A DNA stretch of 64,000 bases from Pedobacter sp. BMA. GTDB lineage: Bacteria; Bacteroidota; Bacteroidia; Sphingobacteriales; Sphingobacteriaceae. The translations under genes and the position numbers were made by a program. The stretch spans positions 1 through 64,000 of the forward strand of contig NZ_LECU01000002.1 of assembly GCF_001027745.1 (NCBI RefSeq). Direction: 5' to 3'. The notes beneath the pieces are model-generated. The model saw nothing but the letters and a program-made list of their open reading frames with translations, was not told the origin of the DNA and ran no database searches. This document shows, piece by piece, positions 8,604 through 17,327 of the stretch (the first letter of the stretch is position 1; each line of letters starts with the position of its first letter).

Positions 8604-9188
8604 TTAGTTCAGTTGTTTTGAGAGGTTGATCAGGTTGTTAAAGGTATGGTTTGCGCTGGCAATGCAGCGTTCATAGTCGGCTTCTGAAACCGTCTCGTTC
8701 AGGATGGATACAAAGGATTTCCATTTTGCACTTAACTCCTCGCCATAAACACCGTAATAATTTAATCCGCCCTCATCGTCTTTGAAGTTAGGATTTGCTA
8801 AAATATGCCTTTTAATCATGTTTCCGCCCAGTGTAGCCCCTTCCAGCACGTACAACGCACCCAGTACTTCAGCGTTATTTTTTTCCGGAATAAACAGATC
8901 GAAATTCAGGCCGGGCAGCGTAAGGCTATCAATGTTCCAGTAGGCTAAATCTTTTTCCAAAGCGGAGAGCTTCAACCTGCTTTTCATATCCAGTTCACTG
9001 GCCAGATCCGCATCAAGCATATTTGCCAGTTTGTTTTCCAGTTTCTGGTGAATAATGTAATTAATGGTTAGTAGTTTTTTATATTGTTCAACGCTCAATG
9101 AATTGTTTATAATTTCATTGACGTACATGAGTGATTCAAGTTCTTTGTGGCTTGCGGCCGTTTCGGTTCTCAATAAGTTGGCAATCAT
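8604..9188 (-). CDS. bphO: Biliverdin-producing heme oxygenase
   Basis: This 194-residue protein fits the bacterial heme oxygenase fold. His14 in TAASHKELE is the likely proximal heme ligand, and the distal helix is in LGALYVLEGATLGGNMI. It should open heme to biliverdin, CO and Fe2+. Its position last in a unit with the bacteriophytochrome kinase and a receiver strongly suggests that it supplies the biliverdin chromophore. An 85-base gap with a hairpin and T-rich tract separates it from the receiver gene, so its level may be set by partial termination or processing. Confidence 0.9.
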   Translation of the reverse strand: MIANLLRTETAASHKELESLMYVNEIINNSLSVEQYKKLLTINYIIHQKLENKLANMLDADLASELDMKSRLKLSALEKDLAYWNIDSLTLPGLNFDLFIPEKNNAEVLGALYVLEGATLGGNMIKRHILANPNFKDDEGGLNYYGVYGEELSAKWKSFVSILNETVSEADYERCIASANHTFNNLINLSKQLN

Positions 9189-9216
9189 ATTCGGAATTTT
9201 ATGATATTAAAGGTTA

Positions 9217-9254
9217 TAAAAAAGAAAAGATTCGAATGTAATGATTCGAATCTT
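9217..9254 (-). terminator. Hairpin with T-rich tract inside the phytochrome operon
   Basis: AAGATTCGAAT (9227-9237) pairs perfectly with ATTCGAATCTT (9244-9254) over 11 bp with a 6-base loop. On the minus strand it is followed by TTTTCTTTTTT. It lies between the receiver gene and bphO, so it may act as a partial terminator or an RNA-processing site. Confidence 0.6.
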
Positions 9255-9273
9255 AATATCAGTGTAAGTAATG

Positions 9274-9693
9274 TTAATTCAGTCGTAAGTGCTGGTTAAA
9301 CCAGAAGTCGTGCACGGAGTGCAGGCATTTCACCAGATTTTCGTAACCATTAGGTTTGGCAAGATAAGCATTGGCGCCGAACTCAATAGAAGCTTTTACA
9401 TCGTCCGGATTGTCTGATGTAGAGAATAATATTACGGGGATGCTTTTCAGGTATGGGATGTCTTTTATAAATTTAAGCAGGTCCAATCCTGATAAGCCTG
9501 GCAAATTCAGATCCAGTAAAATCAATTTTGGTTTTACCTTACTATCTACAAAGCTCTGTAGTTTGGTCAATGCCTCCTTACCATCTTCAACGATGGTTAA
9601 ATTTAAAGTATCTTTTACCTCCTGAACCGCGCTCTGCATAAAAAATGCGTAATCGGTATCATCCTCCACGTAAAATATATCTGGCGTTTTCAT
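9274..9693 (-). CDS. Stand-alone response regulator of the phytochrome operon (Rcp1-like)
   Basis: This 139-residue protein is a single receiver domain with acidic pocket EDD near residues 10-12, phosphoacceptor Asp61 in LILLDLNLPG, conserved Ser/Thr in ILFSTSDN and Lys in YLAKPNG. There is no output domain. Single-domain receivers of this subtype (NLPG-x-SGLDLL) are commonly paired with phytochrome kinases and pass phosphate on or act by protein contact. It starts 5 bases after the phytochrome kinase stop, so the two are cotranscribed and should be cognate. Confidence 0.9.
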   Translation of the reverse strand: MKTPDIFYVEDDTDYAFFMQSAVQEVKDTLNLTIVEDGKEALTKLQSFVDSKVKPKLILLDLNLPGLSGLDLLKFIKDIPYLKSIPVILFSTSDNPDDVKASIEFGANAYLAKPNGYENLVKCLHSVHDFWFNQHLRLN

Positions 9694-9698
9694 TTTTA

Positions 9699-11906
9699 TT
9701 AATTCTTAAAAGCTACGTAAAAAGTAGAACCCCCATTCAATTTGCTTTCAAACCACACCCGTCCTGAATGACGTTCAACAATACGTTTTACAATAGCCAG
9801 CCCTACACCGGTTCCTTCAATTTCCTTCACATTGTCCATGCGCTTAAAAAGCTCAAAGACCCTGTCATAGTAACGGTTATCAATTCCTATACCATTATCT
9901 TTAACAGCATAAACAATTTCTGAATTATTTTCTGTAGCTGTAATTTCGATTCTGGGTTTTTGTGCCGCTGATGAATATTTTACTGCATTGCTGATCAGAT
10001 TCGTAAAAACCTGAGCAAGCATAGTCTTGTCGCCTTTAACGTCGGGCAGCTGCCCTAAAATAAGTTCGGCCTTGTCTGCTTTATAAGCCGTCAATACCTC
10101 GCTGGTAACCTCATTGATCAGGCTGGTCATATTAACCCTTTCAAAATTGATCTCCAAGCGGCCTACCCTTGCCAGGTTCAGGATTTCCTTGATCAGGAAG
10201 TTCATCTTATCTGCCCCTGTTAATATCCTGGCCAGCATTTTTTGACCATTTTCATCTATGCTTTTATTCTTAAGCATTAACTCTGCATAAGTTTTAATCG
10301 ATGTAAGTGGCGTTCTTAAATCATGCGAAATGGTATAGCTGAAGGTGTCAAGCTCCTCATAAGCAGTTTGAAGCTTTTCATTAAGCAACCTGATTTCATT
10401 GGCTTTTTTGTTGATATGCGCAACAACAATTTCCCGTATCCGCAGTACTGAGGTAATTTCTTCCGGCAACCACTTTTCCGAAGTATTGTTAACTTGCTGA
10501 GACCAGATTTCGAAAGACTTTCGCGGGGATAATTGCAGCAATCCTTCAGAAGGAGCGGCGGCTTTGTCGGGATTCCCAGCCCAGTTTACCTTACTGATTT
10601 GTTCCGGTTTAAACCAGATTATGATTTCATCGGGGCTTTTGCTGATGGAACCGACTAAAATTCCCGATGCAACCTGTTTGTACATTTTAGCCGGATTAAA
10701 TATTTCAGACAGGCGGTGCGTATAATAGATCGATTCGTCGCTATTGTTTTTCAGCCATTCGGCCAGTTCCCAGATGTCTTTGTCTTCAGGAGTATTTCCA
10801 ATTGTTTTAAGTTTATTCTCGAAAATAATGGCTACCCCTGCGCCTTGTGTGGCATTCAGGATCGTGGTACTATGGCCGGTTAGGGCATCCACTAAATACT
10901 GGTCTCTTGAAAGGTGTTCAGCAAGTACAATAGCTGTGTCCTTAAACCCTTCCACAATTTCTGAATCCTCCTCCTCCTGCCTGAATTCCAGCGCAGAAGA
11001 TAAAATTTCGCCGATAAGTTTAGATCCTTCCCTGGCTTTATAGTCAATAAACTTTGGACTATAGTTGTGACAGGCAATCAGCCCCCATAATTCTCCATTA
11101 GAAATTAATGAAATACTAAAACTCGAATGCACTCCCATATTTTTCAGGTATTGGATGTGTATCGGAGAAACTGCACGTAAGCTACTGTTGGTTAAATCTA
11201 AAGGTGTGTTTTCGCGAAAGGTCAGAATTGGGGCATCAATTGTATTTACATCTGCGATTAATCGTGTCAAATTCAGTTTATACAGCTCCCTGGCTTGTTT
11301 AGGGATATCTGAAGCGGGATAGTGCAATCCAAAAAAAGGCTCAAGATGTTTTTCTTTCTCCTCAGCAACAACTTCTCCATGACCATCTTCTAAAAACTTA
11401 TAAATCATCACCCTGTCGTATTCAATAAGCCTTTTAACCTCTGCAGCTCCAGCTTTTAATAATGCTGGTACACTTTTCCCCTGCAGCATTGATGATGCGG
11501 AGCGGCCAATGGAGCTTTGAATGTCGTACTGTAGCGTAAGAGGCTCAAATTCAAGAAGCCAGTTTGTTGCAGATTGATTGATAATCAGGTAATATGCCTT
11601 ATTGTTTATTTCCACAGGAAGCGGACTGATCGCGTCAAAACTTTTTCTGATCATGCCCAACTTAAGCAAATCTTCCAGATTGAAGTCTGGCTCCTGTTGT
11701 TTGATAAATCCCGTAAGCGATGCTACAGGCTGATCCAGTATATTTGAAACCGCGGTGCCTATGAAGGTTTCCGCATTCTCGCTTGCATAACTTATGCTAT
11801 AGTTGGTTTTATCGATTGCAAGCAAAAAACCATGTGACTGCACTTTACCAGGAATGTGTATTGGTTCCTTATCGCAGTTGGTTAAATCAACGGAGAAATT
11901 ATTCAT
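9699..11906 (-). CDS. bphP: Bacteriophytochrome sensor histidine kinase
   Basis: This 735-residue protein has the full PAS-GAF-PHY-histidine kinase layout. Cys11 in LTNCDKEPIHIPG matches the biliverdin-attaching Cys of bacteriophytochromes. In GAF, PASDIP (197-202), His250 and His280 match chromophore-pocket residues. The PHY domain has WFKPE (431-435) and the tongue motif PRKSF (461-465). The kinase has phosphoacceptor His528 (ISHDLRTP), an N box near 637, DNGIGID near 670 and GTGVGLA near 698. It should be a red/far-red light sensor that phosphorylates the downstream receiver. All key residues are present. Confidence 0.95.
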   Translation of the reverse strand: MNNFSVDLTNCDKEPIHIPGKVQSHGFLLAIDKTNYSISYASENAETFIGTAVSNILDQPVASLTGFIKQQEPDFNLEDLLKLGMIRKSFDAISPLPVEINNKAYYLIINQSATNWLLEFEPLTLQYDIQSSIGRSASSMLQGKSVPALLKAGAAEVKRLIEYDRVMIYKFLEDGHGEVVAEEKEKHLEPFFGLHYPASDIPKQARELYKLNLTRLIADVNTIDAPILTFRENTPLDLTNSSLRAVSPIHIQYLKNMGVHSSFSISLISNGELWGLIACHNYSPKFIDYKAREGSKLIGEILSSALEFRQEEEDSEIVEGFKDTAIVLAEHLSRDQYLVDALTGHSTTILNATQGAGVAIIFENKLKTIGNTPEDKDIWELAEWLKNNSDESIYYTHRLSEIFNPAKMYKQVASGILVGSISKSPDEIIIWFKPEQISKVNWAGNPDKAAAPSEGLLQLSPRKSFEIWSQQVNNTSEKWLPEEITSVLRIREIVVAHINKKANEIRLLNEKLQTAYEELDTFSYTISHDLRTPLTSIKTYAELMLKNKSIDENGQKMLARILTGADKMNFLIKEILNLARVGRLEINFERVNMTSLINEVTSEVLTAYKADKAELILGQLPDVKGDKTMLAQVFTNLISNAVKYSSAAQKPRIEITATENNSEIVYAVKDNGIGIDNRYYDRVFELFKRMDNVKEIEGTGVGLAIVKRIVERHSGRVWFESKLNGGSTFYVAFKN

Positions 11907-11923
11907 AATAGGGTTAAGTATTG

Positions 11924-11931
11924 CAAAAGTA
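11924..11931 (-). promoter_or_regulatory. -7 box of the phytochrome operon (TACTTTTG on the minus strand)
   Basis: The plus-strand CAAAAGTA reads TACTTTTG on the minus strand, a TAnnTTTG match placed 17 bases before the bphP start codon. The leader would be only about 10 nt. No good -33 element is seen. Confidence 0.5.
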
Positions 11932-12016
11932 TTAGATTTTTTGAATTTATAAATGCTAAGCTTTTATTAAGATACTCTAATTTGTTCTATACAGTATTAT
12001 TGATCTGATTTTATTT

Positions 12017-12024
12017 TATCTTTG
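12017..12024 (+). promoter_or_regulatory. -7 box for the divergent receiver gene (TATCTTTG)
   Basis: TATCTTTG fits TAnnTTTG and ends 13 bases before the ATG of the receiver gene. TTTG at 11981-11984 is too distant and TTG at 12000-12002 too close to be an ideal -33 box. Confidence 0.5.
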
Positions 12025-12037
12025 TTCGGATTTTTAA

Positions 12038-12421
12038 ATGTTCCCATCGCACTTGGCAAAGAAAAATATACTCGTAGTAGAAGACAACCACGCAATTTTA
12101 GACGTTATCACCCTTATTTTGGAAAGTGAGGCCTTCAATGTAGCCGGTTTAAATAAAGGTGCAGATTTTATAGATCATGTTATCGCATTCAAGCCTGATG
12201 TAATCATTATGGATATTATGCTTCCAGATATCGACGGCAGGGTGCTTTTGAAGGAACTCAAGGCAACCGGCACCACCAAACATGTGCCGGTATTAATGAT
12301 ATCTGCACGTTACAATTCAACTAATTATGCATTAGATGGAATACTAGCTGATGACTTTATGGCTAAGCCTTTTAATATAGATGAGTTGATGGACAAGATT
12401 TATGCGCTAATTAAGAAGTAA
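12038..12421 (+). CDS. Stand-alone response regulator
   Basis: This 127-residue protein is a single receiver domain with VVEDN near residues 13-17, phosphoacceptor Asp59 in IIMDIMLPD, MISARY and the Lys in MAKPFN. It has no output domain. It diverges from the bacteriophytochrome operon across a 131-base gap that holds both promoters, so coregulation is plausible but unproven. It resembles the receiver at 44970 (shared DGR-x4-KELK and SARY segments), suggesting paralogues. Confidence 0.88.
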   Translation: MFPSHLAKKNILVVEDNHAILDVITLILESEAFNVAGLNKGADFIDHVIAFKPDVIIMDIMLPDIDGRVLLKELKATGTTKHVPVLMISARYNSTNYALDGILADDFMAKPFNIDELMDKIYALIKK

Positions 12422-12464
12422 GTTTTACTATTTAATAGAGTCTTCATGCCAATCAAATAGATGC

Positions 12465-12617
12465 TCAGGACTTTTTTTGCTTACTCGGGTCATCTTTTCT
12501 TACGTCAACTTTTTTTGCATCTTTTGCCGATGTTACCTTTTCATCCGCGCCTTTTGCTTTTTCTGTTTTTGCTGATGTAGCCTTGCTACTTTCTGCTGCT
12601 GTTTTTGAACCTTTCAT
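12465..12617 (-). CDS. Small Lys/Ala/Ser-rich basic protein (hypothetical)
   Basis: This 50-residue frame (MKGSKTAAESSKATSAKTEK..., ending KDDPSKQKKS) is composed mostly of Lys, Ala, Ser, Thr and Asp/Glu, with no hydrophobic core, so it is probably disordered or DNA/RNA binding. The frame starts with ATG and has no rare-looking interruptions. Composition alone supports it, as I do not recognise a family. It is convergent with the receiver gene at 12038-12421. It may be a real small protein or a chance low-complexity frame. Confidence 0.45.
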   Translation of the reverse strand: MKGSKTAAESSKATSAKTEKAKGADEKVTSAKDAKKVDVRKDDPSKQKKS

Positions 12618-12782
12618 ATGGTAGTGTATTGGCAATGTTTTCAACTGGTGTAATTATTAATAGAACAACGTAAATACTCAAGATGTTTGCAGTTTCGGTA
12701 AATTCTGAAAAGTTGTAGGTATGGAAAAACTCTTAAGGATTTCATGGTGTTGTAAAACCAATACTTTGAAACAAAAATACCT

Positions 12783-13901
12783 ATGAAAAACAATTTATTT
12801 AAATTCACTGCGGCCGTATGTACCGTAGCGATTTCCATGAGCGCTTGCTCAAGCGGCGATAAGTCGGCAAATCAAACGGATTCTATCATGGCCGATTCAG
12901 CAAAAACAGTTGGCTTAAAGCCTGCCGGGCCTGCTCCTGAATGGGGTAAAACCATTAAACCAGAAATGCAGGTTGTAATAGAAAAACTGGCCAGTTATGG
13001 TGATAAGCCAATAGAGACATTAACTGCAACCGAGGCCAGGAAAAATCATACTCCAACTGATGCCGTAATGGATTTGGCTAAAGAAAATAACGTGACTATG
13101 CCCGAGTCAAAAGTGGATACCATGGGTAAAGATATTGATGTGAGCGGAGCAAAAGTTCATCTGCGCATTTATACGCCAAAAGCAGGCAACGGGCCGTTTC
13201 CGGTAGTTGTGTATTACCATGGCGGAGGATTTGTAATTGCTAACCTTGACGTTTATAATGCTTCGGCACAGGGACTGGCGGAACAGGTAAATGCAGTTGT
13301 GGTTTCAGTAGCCTATCGTTTGGCTCCTGAAAATAAATTTCCAATAGCACATAACGACGCTTTTGCCAGCTACGAGTGGGTGGTAAAACACGCCGCTGAA
13401 ATTAAAGGTGATCCGGCAAAAATTGCTGTAGTTGGTGAAAGTGCTGGTGGTAACCTGGCTGCGAACGTATCTATCGCTGCCAGAGATAAGAAAATCATGG
13501 TTCCGGTTCATGAAGTACTGGTTTACCCGATTGCACAAGCTGATATGAATACAGAATCGTACAAGATGTATGCAAGTGCCAAGCCCTTGAATAAACCAAT
13601 GATGGGCTGGTTCACTAAACAGTACCTGAATACGATGATCGAGGCTCAGGATCCGAGAATGTCTTTAGTAAATGCAAACCTTAAAGGTCTTCCCCCTACC
13701 ACAATCATTACGGCGGAGATTGATCCTTTGCATGATGATGGTGTAATGCTGGGAAACAAGCTTTCAGCAGCTGGTGTTAAAGTGAACAGCAGAAACTACG
13801 AAGGTGTTACCCATGAATTTTTTGGAATGGCATTATTGGTGCCAGAAGCCAAAGCGGCACAGGCCTACGCAGCAGAACAATTGAAAGAAGCTTTCAAATA
13901 A
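12783..13901 (+). CDS. Lipoprotein alpha/beta hydrolase (HSL family esterase)
   Basis: This 372-residue protein starts with a lipoprotein signal (lipobox SMSAC, lipidated Cys22), then a Ser/Asp-rich linker. The hydrolase domain has the HSL oxyanion motif HGGGF, the nucleophile Ser in GESAGGN, Asp in DPLHDDG and His in VTHEFFG, so the triad is complete. It should be a surface or periplasmic esterase/lipase-like enzyme acting on short acyl esters; substrate unknown. It stands alone between divergent and convergent neighbours, ending at a bidirectional terminator. Confidence 0.9.
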   Translation: MKNNLFKFTAAVCTVAISMSACSSGDKSANQTDSIMADSAKTVGLKPAGPAPEWGKTIKPEMQVVIEKLASYGDKPIETLTATEARKNHTPTDAVMDLAKENNVTMPESKVDTMGKDIDVSGAKVHLRIYTPKAGNGPFPVVVYYHGGGFVIANLDVYNASAQGLAEQVNAVVVSVAYRLAPENKFPIAHNDAFASYEWVVKHAAEIKGDPAKIAVVGESAGGNLAANVSIAARDKKIMVPVHEVLVYPIAQADMNTESYKMYASAKPLNKPMMGWFTKQYLNTMIEAQDPRMSLVNANLKGLPPTTIITAEIDPLHDDGVMLGNKLSAAGVKVNSRNYEGVTHEFFGMALLVPEAKAAQAYAAEQLKEAFK

Positions 13902-13918
13902 CAGAAAGCGTTTAAAGT

Positions 13919-13956
13919 AAAAAAGGTCCCGGTATAAAACCGGGACCTTTTTTAAT
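13919..13956 (+). terminator. Bidirectional terminator between the esterase and rplT
   Basis: AAAAAGGTCCCGGT and ACCGGGACCTTTTTT form a strong hairpin with a 5-base loop. A- and T-runs on the two sides serve the convergent esterase (+) and rplT (-) transcripts. Confidence 0.85.
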
Positions 13957-13981
13957 ATCATTATCGCCTGGGCGAAAATTT

Positions 13982-14326
13982 CTATTTTACCGCATCAATC
14001 ACTGCTTTGAAAGCTTCCGGGTGATTCATAGCTAAATCAGCTAATACTTTACGGTTTAAACCGATTTCTTTAGAAGCTAATTTACCAATTAACTGAGAGT
14101 AAGAAATACCGTGCTGACGAGCACCTGCATTAATACGTTGGATCCATAATCCGCGGAATTCTCTTTTCTTAACTTTACGGTCACGGTATGCATACTGCAA
14201 ACCTTTTTCTACTGTGTTTTTAGCAACTGTAAAAACTTTACTTCTTGCTCCCCAATAACCTTTTGCAAGGTTAAGGACTTTTTTCCGTCTTCTTCTCGAA
14301 GCTACTGCGTTTACCGAACGTGGCAT
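13982..14326 (-). CDS. rplT: 50S ribosomal protein L20
   Basis: This 114-residue, very basic protein begins [18 protein letters not shown] and contains [10 protein letters not shown] and [14 protein letters not shown], all typical of L20. It binds 23S rRNA early in 50S assembly, and in some bacteria represses its own operon. It is last in thrS-infC-rpmI-rplT, 72 bases after rpmI. Length is normal. Confidence 0.97.
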   Translation of the reverse strand: MPRSVNAVASRRRRKKVLNLAKGYWGARSKVFTVAKNTVEKGLQYAYRDRKVKKREFRGLWIQRINAGARQHGISYSQLIGKLASKEIGLNRKVLADLAMNHPEAFKAVIDAVK

Positions 14327-14398
14327 GTTGTTGTTGTTTTTTGGTAAGCGGCGTCCATTTAAGGATCTTTAATGCCTGATACCTGGTGAATTAATAAA

Positions 14399-14599
14399 TT
14401 ACTTTCCGATACAAAGCATACGTTTAACATTACCTGAATCTGCATCTGTTACAATTCCTGCATTTCCAAGAGCACGTTTACGTTTAGTACTCATCTTAGT
14501 TAAGATGTGACTTTTGTATGCTTTGTTTCTTTTGATTTTACCTGTTCCAGTAAGCGAGAAACGCTTTTTAGCACTGGAATTGGTTTTCATTTTTGGCAT
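14399..14599 (-). CDS. rpmI: 50S ribosomal protein L35
   Basis: This 66-residue basic protein starts [20 protein letters not shown] and ends in KRMLCIGK, standard for L35. It is a small component of the 50S subunit. It lies 29 bases after infC in the conserved infC-rpmI-rplT order. Confidence 0.97.
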   Translation of the reverse strand: MPKMKTNSSAKKRFSLTGTGKIKRNKAYKSHILTKMSTKRKRALGNAGIVTDADSGNVKRMLCIGK

Positions 14600-14628
14600 A
14601 ACCTGTTTTTTAATTTATAAACCTATTT

Positions 14629-15198
14629 TTATTTTTTCACTACTTTAGGTGCAACTGTAAGGAACATTCGTTTACCTTCTAATTTAGGCAATAACTCTAC
14701 TTTTCCTACATCTTCCAAAGCCTGGGCAAATTTCAATAATAAAATCTCACCTTGTTCTTTGTATACAATTGCTCTACCTTTAAAATGCACATAAGCACGA
14801 ACTTTTTCACCGTTCTCTAAAAAGCTAATGGCATGTTTCAGTTTAAACTGGAAATCGTGGTCGTTGGTATTGGGACCGAAACGAATCTCCTTAATTACAG
14901 TTTGCTTTGCATTGGCTTTAATTTCCTTCTGCTTTTTCTTTTGCTCGTAAACAAACTTACTGTAATCTATAATCCTACAAACCGGCGGTACAGCATTTGG
15001 AGAAATTTCTACCAAATCCAGTTCCAGTTCATCAGCAAGTGCCAAAGCTTTTGCCAAAGGATAAATCCCCGGTTCAACATTATCGCCAGCCAAACGCACT
15101 TCAGGCGATTTAATGTACTGATTAATGTTATGTTCTGCTTCTTTTTTCTTAAAAGGCGGACGTGGTCCCCTGTTAAATCCTGGTCTTCCTAATGCCAA
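14629..15198 (-). CDS. infC: Translation initiation factor IF-3 with TTG start
   Basis: IF-3 binds the 30S subunit and checks start-codon pairing. The protein has a short basic extension ([16 protein letters not shown]), then the N-domain (NINQYI...[21 protein letters not shown]), linker helix ([13 protein letters not shown]) and C-domain ([19 protein letters not shown]). The only sensible start is TTG at 15198: an in-frame TAA lies at 15211-15213, no ATG or GTG lies between, and no Met is available in the N-domain. A non-AUG start is expected for infC, where it permits self-regulation by start-codon discrimination. It follows thrS by 17 bases. Confidence 0.95.
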   Translation of the reverse strand: MALGRPGFNRGPRPPFKKKEAEHNINQYIKSPEVRLAGDNVEPGIYPLAKALALADELELDLVEISPNAVPPVCRIIDYSKFVYEQKKKQKEIKANAKQTVIKEIRFGPNTNDHDFQFKLKHAISFLENGEKVRAYVHFKGRAIVYKEQGEILLLKFAQALEDVGKVELLPKLEGKRMFLTVAPKVVKK

Positions 15199-15215
15199 AT
15201 TTGTATTATTTTAAT

Positions 15216-17141
15216 TTAAACTGTTATTTCTGTTCTTAATAAATTGTTGAAGTCTTCCAACGTCATTTCACCTAAATCACCCTCGCCGTGTTTACGTACT
15301 GAAACTTTACCTTCAGCCATCTCCTTATCACCGATAATGAGCATGTAAGGGATCTTTTTAACTTCGGCATCCCGGATTTTACGTCCGATTTTCTCATCCC
15401 TAAAGTCAATCAGCCCGCGAATATCGGAATTATTTAGTTCATCTAAAACTTTTTTTGCATAATCTTCATATTTTTCTGAAATAGGAAGGATGATAAATTG
15501 CTCAGGGCTTAACCATAAAGGGAAGTTTCCGGCACAATGCTCAATCAACACCGCAATAAATCTCTCCAGTGAACCAAAAGGTGCACGGTGAATCATTACC
15601 GGTCTGTGCTTCTGGTTATCGCTGCCAGTATATTCCAGCTCGAAGCGTTCTGGTAAATTGTAATCTACCTGAATGGTTCCCAGCTGCCATTTTCTACCCA
15701 GTGCGTCTTTAACCATGAAGTCGAGCTTAGGGCCATAGAAGGCCGCTTCACCATATTCCACAACTGTATTTAAGCCTTTTTCAGCAGCAGCCTCAATAAT
15801 GGCTGTTTCCGATAACCTCCAGTTCTCGTCAGAACCAATGTATTTTGATTTGTTCTCCGGATCTCTCAATGATACTTGTGCTGTATAATTATCGAAACCT
15901 AAAGATTTAAATACATATAATACAAGATCAATTACTTTTTTGAATTCTTCCTTTACCTGTTCAGGCATACAAAATAAGTGGGCATCATCCTGGGTAAAGC
16001 CACGTACACGGGTTAAGCCATGTAACTCCCCACTTTGCTCATAACGGTAAACGGTACCAAATTCAGCAAATCGAACCGGTAAATCTTTATAAGAGCGCGG
16101 TTTGGTTTTATAAATTTCACAGTGATGCGGGCAGTTCATCGGTTTTAAGAAGAACTCCTCTCCTTCTTGTGGTGTTTTAATTGGCTGAAACGAATCCTTG
16201 CCATATTTTTCCCAGTGACCGGAAGTTACATACAGGTTTTTATGGCCGATATGGGGTGTTACTACTTGCTCATAACCTGCTTTTGCCTGGGCCCTGGTTA
16301 AAAAGTTAACCAAACGCTCACGTAAGGCAGTACCTTTAGGCAGCCACAATGGCAAGCCCATACCCACTTTTTCTGAAAAGGCAAATAATTCAAGCTCTTT
16401 TCCCAATTTACGGTGATCACGCTTCTTGGCTTCCTCAATCATGGCAAGATATTCAGTGAGTTCACTCGCTTTCGGAAAAGTTACACCATAAATACGGGTT
16501 AACTGTTTTTTGGTTTCATCACCACGCCAGTAAGCGCCAGCTACGTTCATCAGTTTCACGGCTTTCACAAAACCAGTATTTGGAATGTGTGGTCCACGGC
16601 ATAAATCTGTGAACGAGCCCTGAGTATAGAAAGTAATCTTTCCATCTTCCAAACCATCGATCAGATCCAGTTTGTACTCATCGCCTTTTTCAGTGAAATA
16701 TTTAACTGCATCAGCTTTGCTTACACTTTCGCGGGTAAATGTTTCTTTCTGTTTAGCCAGTTCAATCATCTTGGTTTCGATGGCTTTGAAATCATCAGAA
16801 GAAAATTCCTTTTCCCCAAAATCTACATCGTAATAGAAACCGGTTTCAATTGCCGGACCGATACCGAATTTAGTACCCGGATAAAGCGCTTCCAAAGCCT
16901 CGGCCATTAAGTGGGCTGATGAATGCCAGAAAGTTGATTTTCCTGCGGCATCGTTCCATGTCAATAGTTTTACAGCAGCATCAGCTTCGATAGGGCGTGT
17001 TGAATCCCATACCTCTCCGTTTACTTCGGCAGCTAAAACATTACGGGCTAAACCCTCAGAAATGGATAATGCAATTTGATGGGCAGAAGTGCCCTTTTCG
17101 TACTGACGAACCGAGCCGTCAGGTAAAGTAATGTTAATCAT
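15216..17141 (-). CDS. thrS: Threonyl-tRNA synthetase
   Basis: This 641-residue class II synthetase has an N-terminal TGS domain, an editing domain with the [10 protein letters not shown] (HxxxH) motif, a catalytic core with [10 protein letters not shown] and [12 protein letters not shown], and a C-terminal anticodon-binding domain ([14 protein letters not shown]). It charges tRNA-Thr and edits mischarged Ser. It is the first gene of the thrS-infC-rpmI-rplT unit. A leader of up to about 130 bases precedes it; I see no recognisable regulatory RNA there, though a near-consensus -7 box (TATCTTCG on the minus strand) lies around 17240-17255. Confidence 0.97.
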   Translation of the reverse strand: MINITLPDGSVRQYEKGTSAHQIALSISEGLARNVLAAEVNGEVWDSTRPIEADAAVKLLTWNDAAGKSTFWHSSAHLMAEALEALYPGTKFGIGPAIETGFYYDVDFGEKEFSSDDFKAIETKMIELAKQKETFTRESVSKADAVKYFTEKGDEYKLDLIDGLEDGKITFYTQGSFTDLCRGPHIPNTGFVKAVKLMNVAGAYWRGDETKKQLTRIYGVTFPKASELTEYLAMIEEAKKRDHRKLGKELELFAFSEKVGMGLPLWLPKGTALRERLVNFLTRAQAKAGYEQVVTPHIGHKNLYVTSGHWEKYGKDSFQPIKTPQEGEEFFLKPMNCPHHCEIYKTKPRSYKDLPVRFAEFGTVYRYEQSGELHGLTRVRGFTQDDAHLFCMPEQVKEEFKKVIDLVLYVFKSLGFDNYTAQVSLRDPENKSKYIGSDENWRLSETAIIEAAAEKGLNTVVEYGEAAFYGPKLDFMVKDALGRKWQLGTIQVDYNLPERFELEYTGSDNQKHRPVMIHRAPFGSLERFIAVLIEHCAGNFPLWLSPEQFIILPISEKYEDYAKKVLDELNNSDIRGLIDFRDEKIGRKIRDAEVKKIPYMLIIGDKEMAEGKVSVRKHGEGDLGEMTLEDFNNLLRTEITV

Positions 17142-17267
17142 CTACAACTATGATTTGTTCCTCGTTTTCATTAAAATCCGGAACGGTTTAAAAAATAATG
17201 TTAATTCTAAATCACATACAAGGTGATTTCTGATTGAGGCGAAGATAGCGAATTAAAATGGAAACGA

Positions 17268-17308
17268 AACAAAAAAGCCTGTCTGGTTTTATCCAAACAG
17301 GCCTGTAT
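17268..17308 (-). terminator. Terminator after the GLPGLI-family gene
   Basis: On the minus strand a stem GGCCTGTTTGG/CCAGACAGGCT (with G-U pairs) and 6-base loop is followed by TTTTTT. It lies 20 bases after the GLPGLI gene stop. Confidence 0.78.
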
Positions 17309-17327
17309 ATTTATTTTGTTGTGATTA

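Noticed and set aside
9227..9254. TTCGAATC words that resemble a tRNA T-arm
   Set aside because: They are the two arms of one 11-bp hairpin. There is no acceptor stem, D-arm, anticodon arm or CCA around them.
15199..15215. Upstream ATG start for infC
   Set aside because: An in-frame TAA at 15211-15213 and no ATG or GTG between it and the TTG at 15198.
17142..17267. T-box or other known leader RNA upstream of thrS
   Set aside because: No T-box specifier or antiterminator motif is seen. T-boxes are not expected in Bacteroidota.
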